Source of the DNA: Pseudomaricurvus sp033283175
GTDB taxonomy: Bacteria; Pseudomonadota; Gammaproteobacteria; Pseudomonadales; Cellvibrionaceae
Reading direction: 5' to 3'
Assembly (NCBI GenBank): GCA_033283175.1
Contig: JAWMQM010000001.1
Span: forward strand, 1,054,001 to 1,118,000
DNA: 64,000 bases
Shown here: positions 35,614 through 43,231 of the stretch, piece by piece
Layout: the number at the start of each line of letters is the position of its first letter
Position numbering within the stretch: position 1 is the stretch's first letter
Program-made: the position numbers and the translations under genes
The notes under the pieces: model-generated
What the model saw: only the letters and a program-made list of their open reading frames with translations
What the model was told of the DNA's origin: nothing
The model's database searches: none

Positions 35614-37965
35614 TCAATTCCCCTGCAGCAATACCCGGTAGCGCTCGGCCTGGGACGTGTCACCCTGATCGCGGTGGATGGCATAGAGCGCAGAGACGAT
35701 TTCCCGGTCACCCGGATAGCGCTGCAGCGCCCGCTGCAGGAAATCCACCGCCTGATCCGGCTGCCCCAGGGAGTTGAGGGCCACACCATACACATAGCTG
35801 TAGCGCGCCGGCGCCTGCTCGCCGGCGGCGGCCAGACGCAACTGCTCCAGCGCCTGCTGCGGCTGCTTGCTGCGCACCAGTGACAGGCCCAGGGCGTGCT
35901 GGATGGGGGCCGGATCGCGCACCGTCGCAATGCCCTCGCGCAGCACCGCCTGGCCCCGCTGTTCGTCACCGCCACGGTAATAGAAATCCGCCAGGTTGAT
36001 GTAGGCCGGGGTGAAGTAGGGAGCCAGCTTGATGGCCTGACGGTAGTAACTGGCGGCCTTCTCGGCTTGACCCTGGGCACTGTAAAGATCGCCAAGGTTG
36101 GTCAGCGATTCCGGCCGGTCGGCGTTATACAGCTCCGCTTTTTCGTACTCGACAAGAGCCGCACTGTTTTTCTCCAGCACCCGCGGCGGAAACTGCTGCA
36201 GTGCCAAGCCCACCAGGCTTCTGGCTGCCAGCCCCCGGGTAGTGCTGTTGGGATCGTACAACAGGGGCACGGCAAACACCGGCCGGTAATTGGCGGCAAT
36301 GGATTCCAGCTCCTGCGACAGCGCGTAAGTGAGCAGGGAGTCATTCCCCTGCGCCACCGCCTGCAACAGCGGCGCGGTCTGCTGAGAGGCGTAGGCGGGC
36401 AGCATGGCAACCGCCGTCGCCCGCACAATCTCCGGCAGGCTCTCATCCGCCACCAGTTCCATCAGCTGCCCACCCGCATCAGCCCTGCCCTCGCGGCCGG
36501 CCTGCAGGGCGATGGCATACTCTGAACCGTGCAGGGTTTTGCCCCGCTCCTGCAGCGCCTGTGTCGCCCAGGCAGCATCCTTGTCGGTGTGACAGCTGGT
36601 GCAGGCGTTGGGCGTACCCAGCTGCTGTGACAGGTCCGGGCGCGGCACACGAAAACTGTGATCGCGGCGGGCGTCCACACCCATATAGGTTTTTTGCGGC
36701 ATGTGGCAGTTCACGCACTGGGCCCCGGTCGAGCCGGCGGGATGGAAGTGGTGCTCCTCGCGATCGTATTTGGCAGGTATATGGCACTGCCCACAGAGGG
36801 CGTTATCCGGTGCCCGCAACTCCAGGCTGTGGGGGTTGTGACAGTCCGAGCAGGTGACTCCGGCGTGGTACATCTTGCTCTGCAGAAACGAACCGTAGAC
36901 ATACACCTCACCATCAATCTGGCCATCGGCGTGATAAAGGCCGGGCGTGAGCAGGGACAGGCGATGGTGCTGCAGCAGCGGGGCCGCAGGGTCGGGTTCG
37001 GAACTGGTGGAGGAGCGCCGCGAGTGGCAACGGGCGCAGCTTTCGATCTCCGTGTGCGTCGTTTTGGCGGGATGACGCACCGGCAGACCGGTTCTCGCAT
37101 CGGGTTGCCACATGGCTCCGTTGCGCTCGGTATAGGCGACCGGGAAGCCGTAGTTCATGGGCTTGCTGTCATCCCCGGCAGCAGCACCGTTACTGGCCCA
37201 CTGCAGGTGTTTGGAAGCCGGGCCATGGCATGCCTCGCACCCCACATCCACTTCGGACCAGCTGGTGCGATAACCCTGCGTCGTGAGGTCGTAATTCTTT
37301 TTCAGGTTGGTGGAGTGACAATCGGCGCACATGAAGTTCCAGTTGTGGTTAATGCCAGTCCAGTGCAGCTCGTCATCGCTGCTGATTTTTTCATCGGGAT
37401 AGAGGTGATACCAGCGCTGGCCACCTTCTGCCTCTGGCCGGGAATCCCAGACTATGTTGAGTGCCTGCAGGCGACCACCGGGAAATTCGATCAGGTACTG
37501 CTGCAGCGGATAGACACCAAAGGTGTAGGCGATTTTATAGTCAGTCAGCTGGCCGTCCGGGCCATCGGTCTTCACCAGGAAATCGTCCCCCTGGCGATAA
37601 AACTGGCTGACGGTACCGAAGTAGTCGAAGCTGCTGTTATTGAAATCCCCCAGCACCGTCTCCGCTGTCGCCTCCTGCATGGCGAGGTCGTGATGAGAGC
37701 TTTTCCAGTCCGACACTTCCGTTGCGTGGCAGCTGCTGCACTGTTGGGAACCCACGTAGCTCAGCGACTCGCCATCCGCTTTCAGGCTGCTGCTGGTGTT
37801 GATCAGGGGAAAACGGGACCCAGTCTCATTCTTCGCCGCCTGAACCTTTACCTCTGCGACGCCGTCATCGGCAGCGCCCTGTTGCTGCGTCGCAGACTCC
37901 TGACCACACCCCATCAGGCTGCCACCAGCCAGCACCAGCAGCGTCAATACAAGCGAACGAATCAT
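35614..37965 (-). CDS. Eight-haem cytochrome c lipoprotein with TPR repeats
   Basis: A 783-residue exported protein. The signal ends in a lipobox (GGSLMGC, Cys20), so it is probably a lipoprotein. Eight CxxCH haem sites lie at about 76, 213, 243, 310, 372, 391, 417 and 455. The C-terminal 300 residues hold HEAT/TPR-like helical repeats. It resembles the cytochrome c554/NrfA-like multihaem group with fused TPR, for periplasmic electron transfer; substrate unknown. ATG at 37965 with GGGAAG; ten codons of open frame precede it. Followed by cofD on the opposite strand, no functional link seen. Confidence 0.88.
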   Translation of the reverse strand: MIRSLVLTLLVLAGGSLMGCGQESATQQQGAADDGVAEVKVQAAKNETGSRFPLINTSSSLKADGESLSYVGSQQCSSCHATEVSDWKSSHHDLAMQEATAETVLGDFNNSSFDYFGTVSQFYRQGDDFLVKTDGPDGQLTDYKIAYTFGVYPLQQYLIEFPGGRLQALNIVWDSRPEAEGGQRWYHLYPDEKISSDDELHWTGINHNWNFMCADCHSTNLKKNYDLTTQGYRTSWSEVDVGCEACHGPASKHLQWASNGAAAGDDSKPMNYGFPVAYTERNGAMWQPDARTGLPVRHPAKTTHTEIESCARCHSRRSSTSSEPDPAAPLLQHHRLSLLTPGLYHADGQIDGEVYVYGSFLQSKMYHAGVTCSDCHNPHSLELRAPDNALCGQCHIPAKYDREEHHFHPAGSTGAQCVNCHMPQKTYMGVDARRDHSFRVPRPDLSQQLGTPNACTSCHTDKDAAWATQALQERGKTLHGSEYAIALQAGREGRADAGGQLMELVADESLPEIVRATAVAMLPAYASQQTAPLLQAVAQGNDSLLTYALSQELESIAANYRPVFAVPLLYDPNSTTRGLAARSLVGLALQQFPPRVLEKNSAALVEYEKAELYNADRPESLTNLGDLYSAQGQAEKAASYYRQAIKLAPYFTPAYINLADFYYRGGDEQRGQAVLREGIATVRDPAPIQHALGLSLVRSKQPQQALEQLRLAAAGEQAPARYSYVYGVALNSLGQPDQAVDFLQRALQRYPGDREIVSALYAIHRDQGDTSQAERYRVLLQGN

Positions 37966-38074
37966 AGACTTCCCGTCGACCGGCAGCGGTACCACGCTGC
38001 ACTGTTATTCTGTAATTTGTACCCGCCGTAAGGTGACGGACGCCAACCATAGCAACCGTCTGTACAAAAGCAAA

Positions 38075-38092
38075 GGCCCGCATAAGCGGGCC
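38075..38092 (-). terminator. Hairpin with T-rich tail, probable terminator
   Basis: GGCCCGC, 4-base loop, GCGGGCC; on the minus strand it is followed by TTTGCTTTTG. It would end readthrough from the HAD/sulfatase unit before the cytochrome gene. Confidence 0.6.
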
Positions 38093-38140
38093 CTGATCCG
38101 GCAAAATATTGGCGCTTCTGCAAAAGCAGATAGCTGAAAA

Positions 38141-38258
38141 GATCGCCCGGGGGACCGGGCTCCTACATTGGGAGCGTATCCTGCCTGGATCGCCCGGGGG
38201 AGCGGGATCCTACATCGGGAGCACATCCTGCTGTAGGAGCCCGCTCCCGCGGGCGATC
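38141..38258. repeat. Cluster of three REP-like elements
   Basis: Three imperfect copies of a 27-base unit: 38141-38167 and 38188-38214 in one direction, 38232-38258 inverted. The core is GATCGCCCG...CGGG.TCCTACA. Each is itself partly palindromic. The same unit appears as an inverted pair at 62892-62959, so it is a dispersed extragenic palindrome family of this genome, similar in style to pseudomonad REPs. Confidence 0.85.
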
Positions 38259-38318
38259 TTTTAAAGGCTCTCTTCTCAAGGAAGCCTGATGAATACGCAC
38301 TTCAGCTGGCAGTGCCGC

Positions 38319-39332
38319 TTAATTGGACGGATAGATGGTTTTCCACTCCTTCTTCATACTCACCACACTCCACCCCCGCTGCTGCGCCTCATCCAGGCCC
38401 CGCGCCAGCGTGCCGATAGAGGAATCGCGGTCGTAGGCATACTCGCGTTTTTTATCATCGTGATGCACCAGCAAACCGAAACGCAATCCCTCACCACTGG
38501 TGGTCCACTCGAGCATCTGGAAATCGCCATCGGAGTTGCCGGCCGCAAATACCGGGCGCTTGCCAATGTGCTGGTGAATCCCCACCGGCTTGCCCTCCTT
38601 ATCATCGATAAAATTCAGTTCCGCCAGTTTGACAATCTGCGGTACGCCATCCTGCACCACGTATTTTGCCTTCAGGCTGCTGCCCACCACCTGCTCCGGC
38701 GGGATGCCGTAAACCTGCTGCGAAAAGACCCGCAGAAAATCGATGCCACCACCGGAAACAATATAGGTCTTGAAGTGGTTCTGGCGCAGGTAGACCAGCA
38801 ACTCCAGCATCGGCTGATAGACCATGTCCGTGTAGAGGCGCCCGGTAACGGGATGCTTTGCCGTTGCCAGCCACTGCGCCACCTCACCACTGAATTCCGT
38901 TGCCGTCATGCCGGCGTGCATCTCCGCAATCACTTTTAATACGCCGTGCTCATCCGCTTTCAGGGCATCACTCAATTTGCCCTGCAACATGGAGGCATAG
39001 GGTTCGGTGCTCTGCCACTGCGGATGCTCCGGCGCCAGCTTCTGCAAACGATCCAGAGCAAAAAAAGCCTGGAAATAGAGCGGCTGCTCTGTCCACAAAG
39101 TGCCGTCGTTGTCGAACACCGCTACGCGATCAGCGGGAGAGATAAAGTCTGCACTGCCCTGGGTGGTCGCGCGTTTGACAAACTCCATAACCGCTTGCCG
39201 GGACGCTCCCTGCCAGGAAGGGAGAGGTTTGTCTGCAGCACCAACCAGAGCAGAGAACGCCAGCAGCAGCGAAAAACCGACACCCGCCAGCGGTCTCATC
39301 CACCGCGATGTCATGGAAGCATTCTGGTACAT
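38319..39332 (-). CDS. Exported HAD-family phosphatase
   Basis: A 337-residue HAD-superfamily hydrolase with an N-terminal signal peptide (ends near ALVGAADK). Motif I is FDNDGTLW (nucleophile Asp in DxDGT), a later segment YIVSGGGIDFLRVF carries motif II (Ser), and AAGNSDGDFQML is motif III/IV. Probably a periplasmic phosphatase. ATG at 39332 is preferred, with GGGGTG upstream. It follows the sulfatase gene by about 60 bases on the same strand, so the pair may release phosphate and sulfate from organic compounds outside the cytoplasm. Confidence 0.9.
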   Translation of the reverse strand: MYQNASMTSRWMRPLAGVGFSLLLAFSALVGAADKPLPSWQGASRQAVMEFVKRATTQGSADFISPADRVAVFDNDGTLWTEQPLYFQAFFALDRLQKLAPEHPQWQSTEPYASMLQGKLSDALKADEHGVLKVIAEMHAGMTATEFSGEVAQWLATAKHPVTGRLYTDMVYQPMLELLVYLRQNHFKTYIVSGGGIDFLRVFSQQVYGIPPEQVVGSSLKAKYVVQDGVPQIVKLAELNFIDDKEGKPVGIHQHIGKRPVFAAGNSDGDFQMLEWTTSGEGLRFGLLVHHDDKKREYAYDRDSSIGTLARGLDEAQQRGWSVVSMKKEWKTIYPSN

Positions 39333-39394
39333 AATGATCACCCCATAAAAATCACCGCCAGCATCTGCCAGCGGTGGTAGTTGGACGAGCCCCG

Positions 39395-41014
39395 TTAACG
39401 TGAGCCGTGGGAGTTCTTCAGCATCTCTTCCACTTTGCTGAGGTTAAACGCCCCGGGCGACTGGCTGGGTGGATAATCTTCCATGGTCAGCAGGAACTTC
39501 GTCGCCATGGCCTGCACCGGCACGATGATAAAAGCATGATCGAGAAGCCAGTCATAGTAGATATTGGCGTTGTGCTGGGCCTTCTCAAATGGATCGCGGC
39601 GCAGGTTGAAAATCGCCGGTACTCTCCGCTCCACAAACGGTTCAACCCAGACCCCAAACGCCTGACCACGGTTTTCCAGGAACACCACTTTCCAGTCATC
39701 GTAGCGGGCTGCCACCACCTGGCCATCGTCGTTCACGTACCAGAACTCATGCCGCGGCGACTCTTGCACCTCGCCAGTGAGATAGGGCAACAGGTTATAG
39801 CCATCGAGATAATTTTTGTAGCTGCGACCGTTAAGCTTCACACCCTTCAACAACTGCTCCTTGATGTCCTTCGCCCCCGCCGCGGCGGCGAAGGTGGTGA
39901 GCCAATCCTCGTGTGCGACAATGCCATTGAGGGTGACATCTTTCTGGATGTGACCCGGCCAACGCACAAACGCCGGCACCCGGTAAGCGCCTTCCCAATT
40001 GGAATTTTTCTCACTGCGGAACGGTGTGGTGCCTGCATCCGGCCAGGTGTTGTAGTGAGGGCCATTGTCGGTGGAGTAGAAGACGATGGTGTTTTCCGCA
40101 ACCTTCAGTTCATCCAGCAGGTTGAGGAACTTGCCTACCAGGGCGTCGTGCTCAATCATGCCATCGGTGTATTCGTCATTACCCTTGTGGCGATTCTCCG
40201 CCTTGACGTGGGTGCGGAAGTGCATGCGGGTGGCGTTCCACCAGACAAACCAGGGCTTGCCGGCTTTGTGCTGCTCACGGATAAAGGCCATGGCCCGCGC
40301 GGCGGTCTCCTCATCCACCGTCTCCATGCGTGTTTTGGTCAGCGGCCCGGTGTCTTCACACTTCTGGTACCCTACTTCACCGAAACGTGGATCGCTGGTT
40401 TTGTCGCGTTCCGCCGTGGCGTGGCAGTGCAACACGCCACGGGGCCCGAACTGCTCCAGGAAGGTTTTGCCGTTGGCCAGTTTCATATCCCGGGGATAGT
40501 CCTCGTTCTCTGGCTCCTCTTCAGCATTGAGGTGGTAGAGGTTACCGAGAAACTCATCGAAACCGTGCACCGTAGGCAGATGCTCGTAGCGATCACCAAA
40601 GTGATTCTTGCCAAACTGGCCGGTACTGTAACCCTGGCTCTTCAGCACCGTGGCCATGGTGACATCGGTTTTCTGCCACCCCTCCTTCGCACCAGGCAAA
40701 CCCACTTTTGTCATCCCGGTACGCACCGGTACGTTGCCGCCAGCAAAGGCAGCGCGACCCGCTGTGCAGCTCTGCTGACCGTAGTAATCCGTAAAGGAGA
40801 CGCCTTCATCGGCGATGCGATCAATGTTGGGCGTTTTAAAGCCCATCATGCCGCGGTTGTTATGACTAATGTTCCAGGTGCCAATATCGTCCCCCCAGAT
40901 CACCAGAATATTGGGCTTCTCCTGCTCGTTCTGCGCGTAGGAACAGCCCGGAAAAATCACTACGGCCAGCAGCGCCGTCAGCCATCTCGTCAACAGTTTG
41001 CCTGTTTCATTCAT
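39395..41014 (-). CDS. Arylsulfatase-type sulfatase
   Basis: A 539-residue exported sulfatase. The signal ends in FPGCSYAQ, which may be a lipobox (Cys24). The metal-binding ILVIWGDDIG lies at 36-45, and the formylglycine site is CTAGR (Cys83), the CxAxR form. GKNHFGD and STDNGPHYN supply further active-site residues. It would cleave sulfate esters of small or aromatic compounds after Cys is converted to formylglycine. No formylglycine-generating enzyme or anaerobic maturase was found in the window. Upstream of the HAD phosphatase gene. Confidence 0.93.
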   Translation of the reverse strand: MNETGKLLTRWLTALLAVVIFPGCSYAQNEQEKPNILVIWGDDIGTWNISHNNRGMMGFKTPNIDRIADEGVSFTDYYGQQSCTAGRAAFAGGNVPVRTGMTKVGLPGAKEGWQKTDVTMATVLKSQGYSTGQFGKNHFGDRYEHLPTVHGFDEFLGNLYHLNAEEEPENEDYPRDMKLANGKTFLEQFGPRGVLHCHATAERDKTSDPRFGEVGYQKCEDTGPLTKTRMETVDEETAARAMAFIREQHKAGKPWFVWWNATRMHFRTHVKAENRHKGNDEYTDGMIEHDALVGKFLNLLDELKVAENTIVFYSTDNGPHYNTWPDAGTTPFRSEKNSNWEGAYRVPAFVRWPGHIQKDVTLNGIVAHEDWLTTFAAAAGAKDIKEQLLKGVKLNGRSYKNYLDGYNLLPYLTGEVQESPRHEFWYVNDDGQVVAARYDDWKVVFLENRGQAFGVWVEPFVERRVPAIFNLRRDPFEKAQHNANIYYDWLLDHAFIIVPVQAMATKFLLTMEDYPPSQSPGAFNLSKVEEMLKNSHGSR

Positions 41015-41219
41015 AACGTAACTCCCTTACCAGAGTGGGCAGCCCTGCACGACCTTCCTGTCAAAATACCTGCAAAGAGGTGCACTCTGCGATGTAACAA
41101 CCTCAATAAAAGTAGTCCAGATTCACGCCGGCAACACAAAATATGACGACATAAACTGCGCTCTTCGCAGCTCACATCAGGACAGGGAAGTATTACGGAT
41201 GGATGATCGGGGAGGCCGC

Positions 41220-41249
41220 GCCTTACCGATCAGGGCCTTACCGATCAGG
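41220..41249. repeat. Short tandem repeat, two 15-base units
   Basis: GCCTTACCGATCAGG occurs twice in direct succession (41220-41234, 41235-41249), between the sulfatase start and the KstD-like gene stop. It abuts the hairpin at 41249. A recent slippage duplication is the likely cause. Confidence 0.8.
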
Positions 41250-41282
41250 GCCTGGCCGCAGTGACATCACGGCGGCCAGGCC
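41249..41282. terminator. GC-rich hairpin after KstD-like gene
   Basis: An 11-bp perfect stem, GGCCTGGCCGC/GCGGCCAGGCC, with a 12-base loop, 28 bases past the stop codon of the KstD-like gene. There is no T-run, so it is at best a 3'-end stabiliser or a weak terminator. Confidence 0.45.
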
Positions 41283-41309
41283 GGGACAGACAGGGAAAAG
41301 CAGGAGGAA

Positions 41310-42995
41310 TCAGGTGTCTTTTTCAGCGGCGTGTCGCGCCGCCACATAACCCCAGGTCAGGGATGGGCCAACACTGGAGCCGGCACCCGGATAGTAGCGG
41401 CCCATCACCGAAGCGGTGGACACACCGGTGGCGTAGAGACCCGCGATAACGGAGCCATCAGCACGCAATACGCGGGCGTGCTCATCGGTGACCACGCCGC
41501 CATAGGTACCTACATCACCCGGCACCACCGGAAAGGCGTAAAACGGCCCCTTCTCAAGGGTACCCAGAGTCGGGTTCGGCTTTTGGAGCGGGTCCCCGAG
41601 CCAGCGGTCGTAGGCACGCTCACCGCGCTGGAAATCATCGTCGTGATTTTTGGCGACAAAGCCATTAAAGCGCTCGACGGTCGCCTGCAGGGTTTCCGGG
41701 TTCACCTCGATCAGTGTCGCCAGCTCCGCCAGAGTCTGTGCTTTTTTCAGGTAACCACTATCGAACCACTCCTGTGGAATTTTTCCGCCCGGCATAATGC
41801 CTGCGAACATGTATTTCTTCAGGTAGCGACTGTCGAAGACCCCCCAACTGGGCACCGCCGCTTCAGTCTTGTTGCGATTCAACATGCCCTTGCAGAAGGC
41901 CATGTAGGAGCCACCTTCGTTCATATAGCGAACGCCGGTCTGATCCACCAGGATGGCGTGTGGCTTGGCGGTAATGCTCTGCGCGGTGGCGCGAATATCA
42001 CCGCGCTTGCTGCCCGGTGGCAGGGTGCACTGATTGCCCACCATCTCGTCCATCTGCGCCAGCTGGGCGCCGTGACGGGCCATCTCCTGAATCATCTCGC
42101 CGGTATCGGTAGGGGCAGCACTGGTCCACAGATCCGAGGTGCCGGGCAGGTACTGGTCGCGCATGGCCTGGTTGTGGGCAAAACCACCTGCACCCACCAG
42201 TACGCCAAGGCGTGCACCGATGCGCCAGGGTTGGCCATCCTTGACGGTGACCACACCGACGATCTGGCTGTTCTGTTCGATCAAACCACTGACCGGGGAG
42301 TCGGTACGCAGGTCTGCTTCCATGCGCAGTAATGCCTGTAACTGGCGTGCCTGCAGGGCCGCACCGGCGGAGACGTAGTGCTTACCCGTGAATTTGGCGT
42401 ACAGCGCACGCCCCACCATTTTCACGCACAGCCAGAACGCCTTCGGACTGCGTTTGAAGTAGGGCATCTGCATGGCTTCATCCACCATGGCCGGATAGGG
42501 CATAAAGCCCGGCACCATGCGCTGTTTCCACTCTCCCAACTGATTAATATCAAACAGCCTGGCACCCACGCTGCGCCCCACACTGAGGCCGCCCGGCAAC
42601 TCATCGTAGTAATCCGGCCAGTAGCGATAGCGATCTATATCGATACCCTGCTGCAGCAGGAACTCCAGCATTTGCTGAGCGCGGGCAATATAGGTCTGAC
42701 GGCGCAGGGGGGTGGAACCGGGCGTGTTCTGCTGCTCACCGCAGAGCGCTTCCAGATAAGTCCGTGCACGCTCTTCGCTCTCATCGATACCGTCGCGCAA
42801 CAGAAAACGATTGTTGGGAATCCACATAACGCCGCCGGAACGGGCGGTGGTTCCCCCCACCAGCGACGATTTCTCCAGCACGATAACCCGATTGCCCTGG
42901 GACAGCATGGTCATCGCACCGCACAGTGCACCGCCACCTGTGCCTACCACCACAAAATCGGTTTGCTCATCGAACGTGTTATTGGCTGTCTCCAC
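41310..42995 (-). CDS. FAD-binding 3-ketosteroid-delta1-dehydrogenase-like protein
   Basis: A 561-residue KstD-like flavoprotein, paralogue of that at 10141. It has VVVGTGGGALCGAMTML, then VLEKSSLVGGTTARSGG and MWIPNN at the N-terminus, and MGRYYPGAGSSVGPSLTWGY at the C-terminus. Here the catalytic Tyr of the YxGxG segment is present, unlike the first paralogue, so it is the better candidate for true delta1-dehydrogenation of a 3-keto ring. GTG at 42995 has GGGGGAGA upstream; the frame is open 22 codons further. It follows a TonB receptor gene, the last of the P450-SDR-receptor group. Confidence 0.88.
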   Translation of the reverse strand: METANNTFDEQTDFVVVGTGGGALCGAMTMLSQGNRVIVLEKSSLVGGTTARSGGVMWIPNNRFLLRDGIDESEERARTYLEALCGEQQNTPGSTPLRRQTYIARAQQMLEFLLQQGIDIDRYRYWPDYYDELPGGLSVGRSVGARLFDINQLGEWKQRMVPGFMPYPAMVDEAMQMPYFKRSPKAFWLCVKMVGRALYAKFTGKHYVSAGAALQARQLQALLRMEADLRTDSPVSGLIEQNSQIVGVVTVKDGQPWRIGARLGVLVGAGGFAHNQAMRDQYLPGTSDLWTSAAPTDTGEMIQEMARHGAQLAQMDEMVGNQCTLPPGSKRGDIRATAQSITAKPHAILVDQTGVRYMNEGGSYMAFCKGMLNRNKTEAAVPSWGVFDSRYLKKYMFAGIMPGGKIPQEWFDSGYLKKAQTLAELATLIEVNPETLQATVERFNGFVAKNHDDDFQRGERAYDRWLGDPLQKPNPTLGTLEKGPFYAFPVVPGDVGTYGGVVTDEHARVLRADGSVIAGLYATGVSTASVMGRYYPGAGSSVGPSLTWGYVAARHAAEKDT

Positions 42996-43193
42996 TCTCT
43001 CCCCCTTGGTGGAAGTTTTTCTGAGAAACTGTTGGCAGGTCACCGCAGTATGCCGCAGCAAGAAAGAGATCGATTATGTCACTTTACATGCCTGCCTGCG
43101 AATGTTTGGCCCCGGAAGTATAGAGCAATAAACAGGTGCGGCGGTTACGCGGCAAGCGGGCTGTTTATGACAGATGATGTACTGACACGAACA

Positions 43194-43222
43194 CAGCCTC
43201 GCTGCAATAAGCAACGAGGCTG
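43194..43222 (-). terminator. Hairpin after third TonB receptor
   Basis: CAGCCTCG/CGAGGCTG stem with a 13-base loop, 10 bases past the receptor stop codon, with only TGTGTT after it on the minus strand. A weak terminator or attenuator between the receptor and KstD-like genes. Confidence 0.5.
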
Positions 43223-43231
43223 GCTGCGGTA

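Larger units (their letters stand above)
37966..38318. other. Intergenic region with REP-like repeats
   Basis: About 350 bases with no gene. It holds a terminator-like hairpin near 38075 and three REP-like repeats from 38141 to 38258, listed separately. The side near 37965 should carry the cytochrome gene promoter. Confidence 0.6.

Noticed and set aside
36658..38031. 457-residue open frame antisense to the multihaem cytochrome
   Set aside because: The eight CxxCH sites lie on the minus strand; the antisense frame is a codon-bias shadow.
38141..38258. CRISPR array at the REP-like repeats
   Set aside because: Only three copies in mixed orientation with unequal spacers, and the unit recurs elsewhere as an inverted pair; no cas genes.
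39407..41146. 579-residue open frame antisense to the sulfatase
   Set aside because: Shadow of a gene with intact sulfatase motifs.
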